NCBI GenBank assembly: GCA_016934055.1
Contig: JAFGTR010000005.1
Span: forward strand, 1 to 64,000
DNA length: 64,000 nt
Source of the DNA: Bacteroidales bacterium
GTDB taxonomy: Bacteria; Bacteroidota; Bacteroidia; Bacteroidales; UBA10428
Direction: 5' to 3'
The notes under the pieces were generated by a model. The model saw only the letters and a program-made list of their open reading frames with translations. It was not told the origin of the DNA and did no database searches. Both the position numbers and the translations under genes were made by a program. This document shows positions 1 to 7,603 of this stretch, in pieces. Position 1 is the first letter of the stretch. Each line of letters begins with the position of its first letter.

Positions 1-200
1 AATTGTCTTCTAAGTCTTCTGGTCGGCTGGTCTGTCTGGAATTGTCTTCTAAGTCTGCTGGTCTTCTGGTCTGCTGGTCTGTCTGGAATTGTCTTCTAAG
101 TCTGCTGGTCGGCTGGTCTGCTGGTCTGCTGGTCGGCTGGTCTGTAAGTCTGTAGTCCTGCATTTTTATTCTTTGTTCTTGACTCTTGGTTCTTGACTCA
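1..200. repeat. low-complexity ctggtctt/ctgctggt tract
   Basis: This gene-free stretch is built from units such as ctggtcttctggtctg and aagtctgctggtcgg (1-150), followed by ttctttgttcttgactcttg-like units (about 168-198). Read on the minus strand, the order is caagaac-type, then gactacagac-type, then accagcagac-type units. That is the same order as in the composite tracts at 14673, 35305 and 48884. The gene it would follow, if any, lies outside or was not recognised. From 200 to 310 the DNA is AT-rich and nothing else was seen. Confidence 0.85.
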
Positions 201-310
201 ATTAAATATGCGATTCTATGTAACCATCCGACAGAATTACGTATAATATAATATAAGGTCTGAATCGTTATTGTCAGTTAATAAGTTAAACATTAAACAA
301 AACAAGCCTT

Positions 311-529
311 ATGATGACCATTCGGAAAATAGGCTTCTTTATTCTACTTGGTATGTTCCTGTATGTTTTCACCGGTTGCAGTGCTGAAAAAGATGTGGCT
401 GAAAGACGCAACCTGATGATTCCAAAAAAATCAGAACTGCCCAGAAACAGTAAATACAAGGAACCAACAAAAAGGAAGACCAATAAGATAAAAACCAAAA
501 AAAGGAGAAGAACAAAAAAACTGTTCTGA
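311..529 (+). CDS. small basic lipoprotein
   Basis: This 72-aa protein starts MMTIRKIGFFILLG and has a lipobox-like YVFTGC at about residues 18-23, so it should be a lipoprotein whose mature form starts at the Cys. The mature part has a short motif (MIPKKSELPRNSKY) and then a very Lys/Arg-rich tail ending TKKLF. From memory, short Bacteroidota lipoproteins with similar PKKSExPRNSKY motifs occur, but no function is known to me. The start could be either ATG of the ATGATG pair. It stands alone, followed by the convergent anti-sigma gene. The lipobox and motif support a real gene; the function is unknown. Confidence 0.7.
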   Translation: MMTIRKIGFFILLGMFLYVFTGCSAEKDVAERRNLMIPKKSELPRNSKYKEPTKRKTNKIKTKKRRRTKKLF

Positions 530-584
530 GAACAATCCTGATGGAATCCTGTTTAGCACTTGTCATTAACAGGGTACATGATCA

Positions 585-1757
585 TTACTCCTGCAATGAA
601 AAAACAATGGGTATTGTATAGCTCACCTTAACAGGTTCCCCTCTTTGCCTGCCAGGCTTCCATAATGGTGATGATGCGATAACACGCAAAGCTTCAGCAT
701 CGAGCAGCGGATCAACCGGGCGGATTATCTTTATTTCCGTTGGTTTTCCATTTTCATCCACAACAAAATTCACCATAACCCTGCCTTCAATACCTGCTTC
801 TGCAGCTTTAGCCGGATAATCCAGATTTTCACAAATATATTGCAAAAAACGACTTATATCTCCTTCCATAAAGCGCGGCATTTCTTCAACAACATAAAAC
901 ATTTCTTCTTCAGGAGCTTCTTCTGATTTCATGTCTATCATATCAGAAGGCTCAGCTGATTTCATGGCCACCTGGCCTGCTGAAACAGTTTCAGGCCGTA
1001 CCGTTGTTGACTTTTTAGCGGCCGGCGAATGTTTATCCCCGGACATAAGCCTTGTATTAATTTCAGTCAGATAACCGTGTATGGTCACGGAATCTGTTAC
1101 GATCAGCGGCACGGTTTCTTCAGCTTCATCAGCCAGTTGAATATCTGCCTCATCAACCTGTATAACTTCTTCTGCGGCAGTAACAGGTATATCGGCGACA
1201 TCAGTTTTCCTTTCTTTATTATTCAAAGCAACATGTACGGAAGCTGATGTTTTTTGTTTAATTTCTTTCACAGGCTCAGCCTTTTTTGATTCCTCTACCG
1301 GGTCTTCTATTTCTTTTTGTAATGCCGGCTGAACAGCGTGTGTTACGGGTATTAAAACCGAATCATGCCCTGCTTCAGCCAGGGATTTTTCAGTTACCAT
1401 CTCACGCTGCCTGAGTAACAACGATATGCCGGCGATTAAAATGATTGTGGCCGCAACAGCAAAAACAGAAACCATTGACCGTTCTTCTCTTTTCTTTTTC
1501 TTATTCATGGCCAGGGTTAAAAACCTCTGGTGCAACTGCCGGTTCAGGTTATGGATCTCAGACATCACTTCATCAGGCTGTGCATGGTGCCTGTAACCGC
1601 TTATCGCATCAGCGCACAAAGCACAATCCTTAATGTGCATGTCAGCCATTTTGTGCTCTTCAGGGTCAAGACCGCCCTCAATATAACGCTTCAATCCCTG
1701 CCTTGACAAGCAGCCTGATGGTGTAAACAAATCCTGTATTTTACTTTTTTCTGTCAT
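585..1757 (-). CDS. anti-sigma factor with C-terminal TonB domain
   Basis: This 390-aa protein looks like a membrane anti-sigma factor. The N-terminus has an H41-x3-C45-x2-C48 zinc-binding motif typical of ZAS/zf-HC2 anti-sigma domains, then a basic stretch (KKKKREER) and one membrane helix at about 95-115. A long, acidic, low-complexity periplasmic linker follows. The last ~95 residues form a TonB C-terminal domain: FYVVEEMP, YPAKAAEAGIEGRVMVNFVV, and SPLWKPGRQRGEPVKV. Its ATG overlaps the last 17 bases of the upstream sigma factor gene, so the two are co-transcribed and probably translationally coupled. Inference: the TonB-like domain is the periplasmic sensory or partner-binding part. Fusion of ZAS and TonB_C is less common than either alone. 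Confidence 0.85.
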   Translation of the reverse strand: MTEKSKIQDLFTPSGCLSRQGLKRYIEGGLDPEEHKMADMHIKDCALCADAISGYRHHAQPDEVMSEIHNLNRQLHQRFLTLAMNKKKKREERSMVSVFAVAATIILIAGISLLLRQREMVTEKSLAEAGHDSVLIPVTHAVQPALQKEIEDPVEESKKAEPVKEIKQKTSASVHVALNNKERKTDVADIPVTAAEEVIQVDEADIQLADEAEETVPLIVTDSVTIHGYLTEINTRLMSGDKHSPAAKKSTTVRPETVSAGQVAMKSAEPSDMIDMKSEEAPEEEMFYVVEEMPRFMEGDISRFLQYICENLDYPAKAAEAGIEGRVMVNFVVDENGKPTEIKIIRPVDPLLDAEALRVIASSPLWKPGRQRGEPVKVSYTIPIVFSLQE

Positions 1758-2358
1758 TCAGATTGAGTAAATAGTTTTTAAGGTTTCTTTTCCCGTTTTG
1801 TATATGACTTTTTACCTCATTCATCGAATATCCTGTTTCTCCTGCAATATCTTTATATGTCTTATTTTCGAGATACATCATCCGGACACAAACAGCCTGA
1901 CCGGGCACCAGCGATTCCAATGCTTTAAGCAAAACCTCATCGCTGACAACATCATCCTCTTCTTCCATTAGATGCGCAACCTGATCAGATTCCACACCAT
2001 CCTGCTGAGAATCATACAGAATTTTTTCCTTCAGCCTGAAAGACGTGCCCTCCCTGCGGATTTCCATCAGACAATGATTGCGGGCGACAGAATACAACCA
2101 GCTCTTAAAGTCCTGAATATCATGTGATGCCAGCTTAATGAACAAGGCCTCAAATATCTCCATTACAGCGTCTTTACAGCGATCCTCGCTTTTCAGGTAT
2201 TTAAGGCATACACCATACACCAGATGGGTATAACGCTCAAATAACTTTCCGACAATGCCCATATCTTTTGTCTTCCGGTAAAGCGCTATCAGTGCTTCAT
2301 CGCTGTCATCGCGCGCAGGCAGCACACGGGCATGGTTTCTTTTGATCTTGAGAAACAA
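1741..2358 (-). CDS. ECF-type RNA polymerase sigma factor
   Basis: This 205-aa protein has a sigma-70 region 2 (LFERYTHLVYGVCLKYL through FKSWLYSVARNHCLMEIRR, about residues 37-105) and a region 4 helix-turn-helix (LVPGQAVCVRMMYL, TYKDIAGETGYSMNEVKSHI, about 145-195). Region 3 is absent, as expected for ECF factors. The frame has no upstream ATG before a stop, so a TTG start at 2358 is used; a GTG 33 bases further in is the alternative. It overlaps the anti-sigma gene and should be held inactive by it. The divergent DUF3857 genes (from 2630) are plausible but unproven targets. Confidence 0.88.
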   Translation of the reverse strand: MFLKIKRNHARVLPARDDSDEALIALYRKTKDMGIVGKLFERYTHLVYGVCLKYLKSEDRCKDAVMEIFEALFIKLASHDIQDFKSWLYSVARNHCLMEIRREGTSFRLKEKILYDSQQDGVESDQVAHLMEEEDDVVSDEVLLKALESLVPGQAVCVRMMYLENKTYKDIAGETGYSMNEVKSHIQNGKRNLKNYLLNLNDRKK

Positions 2359-2629
2359 AATTTTGCCTTTTAATAATGCAATTTACAACAAAAAATATTC
2401 CAAATACCCGTTAATATCTTTTACCACAATTGTGAATAACTGTAACTGGAATATCACAAGGCTTTATTTATATTTGGATTCATGCAAACGTATTGAAATC
2501 AAAATACCATTAAAATTCCGGAATAAAAAACCATAATATACAGCACCTGTTCAGAAAGTGAAACCGTTACGGAATATAAGCGTAAAAAGATCATTATATG
2601 CAATTTATTCATATTTAAACTAACCGATC

Positions 2630-4498
2630 ATGAAAAAAACGTTCATTCTACTGTCCATTATTCTGGTATACACCATTTCATTCCTAACCGCACAACCTGT
2701 GCCAGCGCGGTATGGGAAGATTGACATGGCTGATCTTGAGATGAAAGTTTATGACCTTGACACTACGGCTGAAGCCGTGATCTTATGCGACTTCGGAGAA
2801 TTCAATCCAAACACCTTTGACTTCACCCGCCTCCTGCGCATTAAAGTTTTAAAAAAAGAAGGATCTGACATCGTGAACCGCGTCCTCTATATTACCGGGA
2901 ACAGTGCCATTAAAGGTTGCACATATAACCTCGTTGACGGCGAAGTCGTGAAAAGCAAATTAAAAAATGAATCCATATTTAAAGAACAAGTCAGAGATGA
3001 CCGTTACCGTTATCGCATCACAATGCCTGATGTCAGGGTGGGCTCTGTGGTTGAGATGCAATACACCTTTCCGTTGCTGCCTGAGCAATGGCGGTTCCAG
3101 GACAGGGTACCGGTACGCTGGAGTGAACTGCGCATCAATGATTCACCTTATGTGACTTTCCAGAAAGTTTTTTATGGTTTTGAGCCCTTATATATTAATG
3201 AATCCGGAAGGTGGGTCGGAAAAGACATGCCTGCCCTGCGCACAGAACCTTATGTAAATTCACTCACCAACTATCTTACCAAGGTGGAAATTGAGCTTTC
3301 CAACATTATAATCCCCGGCTATACGAGGTTTTTCACGTCATCATGGGATGCAGTGAACAGGTATTTGCTTGATCATCAGTATTTCGGGGATGCCTTGGGC
3401 ATGGCCCTTTTTCTCAATGATGATGCCAAAACAATAAAAGAACTCAACCTGCCTGACATTGAGAAAATGAAAGTTGCCTGTGATACAATTAGAAAGAAAG
3501 TGAAATGGAATGATAATGAATCAGTATACACCACAGGCGACCTCGGCATTGCCTACCGGAAAGGTTCCGGCAATTCGGCTGAAGTTAACCTTATTCTTGT
3601 TCAGCTGCTGAAGAAGCTTGATTTTGAAGCTTTCCCTGTTGCACTGAGCACCCGTGAAAACGGTTTCCTGTCTCCGTCCTTCCCGACCATTGATAAGCTC
3701 AACTATATTGTAGCAGGTGTGAAATATAACGGGAAAAATTATCTCTTTGATGCTACCGAGCCCTGTCTGCCTGCCGGCATGCTTCCTTTCCGTGCCCTGA
3801 ACGGGCGGGGCAGGATCATCGATAACAAGTATTCCGACTGGATTGACCTGTACACCGACGATGAGCAGAAAGAAACCGTATACTGTGATATGAAACTTGA
3901 TGAGACAGGAGAGATAACAGGGACCATTAATTATACTGATGCGGGTTATGAAGCTTATTATTTCAGGAACAATCTGAGAGGTCATAACAGTCATGATGAA
4001 TACATACGGGAACTCGAAAGCAATTTCCCGGGTCTTACAGTCAATTCCTACGCATTTGAAGATGCCGACAGCCTTCACAAACCTGTAAAAGAGCAATATG
4101 AAGTGTCACTTACCGGTTATACCGATGCAATAGGCGATATGATCAGCATCAGTCCTATGTTTATTGAAAGAAAGGATAGCAATCCGTTTAAAATGACTGT
4201 GAGGAAGTATCCCATTGATTACGGGCATGAAATAAAGAGCCGGTATATGCTTAAAATAGAGCTTCCTGAAGGATATGAAGTTATTGATATACCAAAGCCC
4301 TGCAATATCACTTTGCCTGATAAGTCGGCCCGTTACACCTACCAGGCCCTTCTGAAAGGTAACTTCATACAGCTTAATGCTAATTTTGAGATCAACAAAC
4401 CGGTATTCGTTGAATCGGAATATCACCTGATAAAAGAGTTCTATAACCAGGTCATCGCAAAACAGGCAGAAGTGGTCATGCTGAAGAAAAAGACCTGA
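2630..4498 (+). CDS. DUF3857 exported protein with inactive transglutaminase fold
   Basis: This 622-aa protein begins with a signal peptide ending near LTAQP. The DUF3857-type beta domain covers about residues 25-210, followed by a transglutaminase-like core (about 280-380) and a C-terminal beta region resembling DUF3858. The usual catalytic Cys is Ser316 (GSGNSAEVN), and the usual NHxI His site reads KLNYIVA. Only the acidic site (LFDATEP) is kept, so the core is probably a binding or scaffold domain rather than an enzyme. It is followed by a second DUF3857 gene 56 bases downstream whose core keeps Cys and His, so the two may work as a pair. Substrate and role are unknown. The start ATG is followed by a clear MKKTFILLS signal. 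Confidence 0.82.
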   Translation: MKKTFILLSIILVYTISFLTAQPVPARYGKIDMADLEMKVYDLDTTAEAVILCDFGEFNPNTFDFTRLLRIKVLKKEGSDIVNRVLYITGNSAIKGCTYNLVDGEVVKSKLKNESIFKEQVRDDRYRYRITMPDVRVGSVVEMQYTFPLLPEQWRFQDRVPVRWSELRINDSPYVTFQKVFYGFEPLYINESGRWVGKDMPALRTEPYVNSLTNYLTKVEIELSNIIIPGYTRFFTSSWDAVNRYLLDHQYFGDALGMALFLNDDAKTIKELNLPDIEKMKVACDTIRKKVKWNDNESVYTTGDLGIAYRKGSGNSAEVNLILVQLLKKLDFEAFPVALSTRENGFLSPSFPTIDKLNYIVAGVKYNGKNYLFDATEPCLPAGMLPFRALNGRGRIIDNKYSDWIDLYTDDEQKETVYCDMKLDETGEITGTINYTDAGYEAYYFRNNLRGHNSHDEYIRELESNFPGLTVNSYAFEDADSLHKPVKEQYEVSLTGYTDAIGDMISISPMFIERKDSNPFKMTVRKYPIDYGHEIKSRYMLKIELPEGYEVIDIPKPCNITLPDKSARYTYQALLKGNFIQLNANFEINKPVFVESEYHLIKEFYNQVIAKQAEVVMLKKKT

Positions 4499-4554
4499 GG
4501 CCCGGATAAGGTTAACCATATTAAAAAAGCTGTTGAAATACATTTTAATGAATA

Positions 4555-6474
4555 ATGATCATGTTAAGAAAAATTTTTGTTGTCCTGACATTGCTGGCCT
4601 TCGTAAAAGTATCGGGGGCTAAGGAAATCAAATACCCGGTAAGTGAAATCCCTGACAGTCTGAAATCCAATGCGAAAGTCATAATACGTTATCATGAACA
4701 GGTGTTTGAAATAAAATCAATAGGAAATGGTACGGAAAAAGTGACCTACGCCTTCACAATTATGAATGAAAACGGGTTACGATACGCTGTATTTCATCAG
4801 GGATACTATGAAAAACTGACAAAGTTGAGTGGAATTAAGGGCACAGTCTACAATGCTGCAGGTGAAAAAATAGAACAGCTCAATGCAGATAAAATCATTG
4901 ACCACAGTGCTATTTCAGGATATTCCTTATACGAAGCTATTCGCGCCAAGTATTTTAAGCCAAAGACCATGGCCTATCCCTTCACTGTAGAATACAGTTA
5001 TACAATAGATTATAACGGCATGTTGTTTTATCCCTCCTGGGACCCGATCATCTCATACAACACATCATTAATGAAAAGCGTGTTCCAGGTTATTTGTCCA
5101 AATTCATTAAATTTCCGTTACAGGGAGAACAATATTAAAGATAATGCTATCATTGAGAAAAATGATAAGAACAGTGTCTACACCTGGAAAATGAATAATA
5201 TCCCGGCTATTGAGAGTGAGCCATTTTGCAATTCACCCTATGAATACTTTCCAACAGTGATCCTGGCTCCTGACAGCTTTGAGATGGAAGGTTACAGGGG
5301 GAATTGTTCTTCGTGGGAATCTTTTGGCAAATGGTCACTTGAGCTTTTGAAAGATCGTGACATTTTAAGTGAGGAAACAAAGCAACACATACACGAATTG
5401 GTAAAAGACCAGACTTCGGATTACGACAAGGCCAGGACGGTATATGAATATATGCAGAATAAAACACGTTATGTCAGCGTACAGGTAGGAATAGGCGGAT
5501 GGCAGCCTTTTGATGCTGAGACAGTTGACCGGTTAGGGTATGGTGACTGTAAAGCGCTTTCAAATTACACAAAAGCGCTGTTATCGGTAGTGGGCATTAA
5601 ATCGTATTACGCTATCATAAATGCAGGTGAATATCCTGATATTTTTTATACTGATTTTCCCAGCAATCAATCTAATCATGCTATTCTCTGTCTTCCACTG
5701 TCAAATGATACAATCTGGCTCGAATGTACAAATCAACATGCGCCTTTTGGTTATATCGGGGATTTCACTGATGACCGTGAAGCACTGGTCATTACCGAAA
5801 CCGGCGGGAAACTTCTTCATACCAAGGTTTATACAGCCGCTGATAATCTTCTTGAAAGAAGTACCACCCTTAATCTGGATGCCTCGGGAAATGCCATGCT
5901 GACAACAAATGCACGTCATAACGGCATCCTGTACGGTGACAGAATGGGATATTTCCTGGCCGGAACGGAGGATAAGAAAAAGATGATCCTCAATGACATA
6001 AATCTTCCCGGAGCTATGCTGAAGAAATTCGATTACCAGGATATACGGGCAGAGTCACCTGCCATCGTTGAAAACCTCGAGATTGACGTGCCACGATACG
6101 CCACGCTGGCCGGTACACGCATGCTTGTCTCCGTTGTTCCCCTCGACCGACTGGGGGAAGTACCCAAAAAAGTAAAAAACCGCAAGTCAGATGTTGTGAT
6201 CCGCAGGGCAAAGGTTTTACTTGACTCCGTTACCATTATTATCCCTGAAGGCTACCAGGTTGAATCAGTTCCGCAAGAAATTATAACTGAATCAAAATTT
6301 GGCACATATACGATTAAACCGTTGGTAAAAGAAAACAAAGTTATATGCACCAGGAGGCTTGAAATGAAAAAGTGCCGGCATGATGCTTCGTCATATACTG
6401 AACTGATCGACTTTTTTAAAAAGATCGCTGCAGCGGATAATACAAAAATCAGTCTGAAAAAAGCAGGGGTGTAA
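4555..6474 (+). CDS. DUF3857 exported transglutaminase-like protein
   Basis: This 639-aa exported protein (signal peptide MIMLRKIFVVLTLLAFVKVSGA) has DUF3857 at about residues 25-220, then a transglutaminase-like core. It retains Cys332 (RLGYGDCKALS), His375 (SNHAIL) and an acidic site (IWLECTNQ), so it could be a thiol protease-like or amide-acting enzyme. The C-terminal ~200 residues are beta-rich. It lies 56 bases after a paralogue in which these residues are lost, suggesting an operon with one active and one inactive partner. In the family these proteins are periplasmic or outer-membrane-associated, but their substrates are not established. The two start ATGs (4555 and 4561) cannot be separated. 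Confidence 0.83.
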   Translation: MIMLRKIFVVLTLLAFVKVSGAKEIKYPVSEIPDSLKSNAKVIIRYHEQVFEIKSIGNGTEKVTYAFTIMNENGLRYAVFHQGYYEKLTKLSGIKGTVYNAAGEKIEQLNADKIIDHSAISGYSLYEAIRAKYFKPKTMAYPFTVEYSYTIDYNGMLFYPSWDPIISYNTSLMKSVFQVICPNSLNFRYRENNIKDNAIIEKNDKNSVYTWKMNNIPAIESEPFCNSPYEYFPTVILAPDSFEMEGYRGNCSSWESFGKWSLELLKDRDILSEETKQHIHELVKDQTSDYDKARTVYEYMQNKTRYVSVQVGIGGWQPFDAETVDRLGYGDCKALSNYTKALLSVVGIKSYYAIINAGEYPDIFYTDFPSNQSNHAILCLPLSNDTIWLECTNQHAPFGYIGDFTDDREALVITETGGKLLHTKVYTAADNLLERSTTLNLDASGNAMLTTNARHNGILYGDRMGYFLAGTEDKKKMILNDINLPGAMLKKFDYQDIRAESPAIVENLEIDVPRYATLAGTRMLVSVVPLDRLGEVPKKVKNRKSDVVIRRAKVLLDSVTIIIPEGYQVESVPQEIITESKFGTYTIKPLVKENKVICTRRLEMKKCRHDASSYTELIDFFKKIAAADNTKISLKKAGV

Positions 6475-6481
6475 AACCCAG

Positions 6482-6646
6482 GGCACGCTTTGCAAAAGCG
6501 CGCCAGTGTCTTTTTTTGAAAAGACCTGGCAGTGTCTTTACAGCAAACCTAAAAGCATAATATGAATGTATGCAAGACCTGCCAGTGTCTTCCCTGTAAA
6601 TTATCATCCTTCTTAAATTCCGGGGCACGCTTTGCAAAGGCTCGCC
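6482..6646. repeat. nested palindromic repeat element
   Basis: Two near-identical outer units, ggcacgctttgcaaaagcg (6482-6504) and ggcacgctttgcaaaggct (6624-6646), are each near-palindromic. They flank two copies of aagacctgSCagtgtctt (6521-6538 and 6574-6591), which are near-palindromic too. The element starts 8 bases after the DUF3857 stop codon. A related hairpin (gacagtgtctgaaagacctg) lies at about 56520 upstream of uvrB. The rest of the gap to the next gene shows nothing recognisable. Confidence 0.75.
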
Positions 6647-6760
6647 GGCATTGATATATTTCTCGTCTTCTTATCTTTTCCTCATAATCTTTATGGAATT
6701 TTCCATTCACCTGCATCCATATAGTGAAAACAGATTCACTAACCATTAAAATCACAGGTG

Positions 6761-7450
6761 ATGGAAACAAAAAAAACACATCGCGCAAACCTGGAAAACA
6801 AACGGAGTTTGTTCCTCCAGTTCGGGCTGATCTTAACATTATCAGCCATACTGATCGCTTTTGAATGGTCAACACCGGCCAATGATACATTCACTGACTG
6901 GAAAAAAGGCGAAGAATTTATTATTGATGATCTGCCCCCCATATCCCGCCACGAAGTCGAGAAGAAAGAACCGCTAAAACCCGAAATAACACTTATCGAC
7001 ATCGTTCCAGACGATGAACCGGTTCTTGAAGATCCCGTTTTCGCTGATGCCAGTATTACTGAAAATACCGGATTTGATATCCGGAAATGGACATCTCCCC
7101 CTGACGAAGGCATTGACAAAGGTGATAATGTCTTTTATGTCGTTGAAGATATGCCTGTTTTCAAAGGAGGAGACCTCACTAAATTCTGGGAATACATCCA
7201 GAACCATGTTAAATATCCTGCACTGGCAAGTGACATGGGCTTGCAGGGCAAAGTAACGGTAACCTTTATCGTTGACCAGACAGGAAAAATAACCGATATT
7301 AAAATAATAAAGGGTATTCATCCCCTGCTTGACGACGAAGTGGTGAAAGCCCTGAGCGGATCACCCTCATGGGTGCCTGGCAAGCAACGTGGTAAGCCCG
7401 TGAAAGTTGCTTTCAGCATGCCGGTCATTTTTAAACTGAAGGAACATTAA
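6761..7450 (+). CDS. TonB-like energy transducer protein
   Basis: This 229-aa protein has a basic N-terminus, one membrane helix (about residues 16-36, FGLILTLSAILIAFEWS), an acidic/proline linker with EPxLEDPVF, and a TonB C-terminal domain. That domain reads YPALASDMGLQGKVTVTFIV and ends GSPSWVPGKQRGKPVKVAF. The linker motif FYVVEDMPVF is nearly the same as in the anti-sigma factor (585-1757) and the VIT-VWA protein (7604-9946), so the three are locally related. No ExbB/ExbD or TonB-dependent receptor lies nearby, so transport coupling is not certain; such domains also act as binding modules. ATG 6761 is preferred to the GTG directly before it. Confidence 0.85.
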   Translation: METKKTHRANLENKRSLFLQFGLILTLSAILIAFEWSTPANDTFTDWKKGEEFIIDDLPPISRHEVEKKEPLKPEITLIDIVPDDEPVLEDPVFADASITENTGFDIRKWTSPPDEGIDKGDNVFYVVEDMPVFKGGDLTKFWEYIQNHVKYPALASDMGLQGKVTVTFIVDQTGKITDIKIIKGIHPLLDDEVVKALSGSPSWVPGKQRGKPVKVAFSMPVIFKLKEH

Positions 7451-7452
7451 AT

Positions 7453-7595
7453 AGTCTTCTGGTCTTCTGGTCTTCTGGTCTTCTGGTCCTCTGGTCTTCT
7501 GGTCTTGAAGTCTAAATGCCAAAAGACCTAAATCCCTAAACAACTGAATTTTCAAATTTTCAAACCTGCCTGCCGGTAGGCAGGCTTTCAAACTT
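7453..7595. repeat. ctggtctt tract plus palindrome
   Basis: About seven copies of ggtcttct lie at 7453-7507, then plainer sequence, then ttttcaaa units. A perfect-arm palindrome, cctgcctgccggtaggcagg, sits at 7565-7584. The tract fills the gap between the TonB-like gene and the VIT-VWA gene and ends about 10 bases before the next ATG. Confidence 0.85.
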
Positions 7596-7603
7596 TCAAA
7601 AAA

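Noticed and set aside
3766..3790. ctgcctgccggcatg inside the first DUF3857 gene as a palindrome copy
   Set aside because: Only half of the palindrome is present and the encoded LPAGMLPF fits the family, so it is native coding sequence.
3521..4096. 191-codon minus-strand frame
   Set aside because: Antisense to the first DUF3857 gene, with no recognisable domains or signal.
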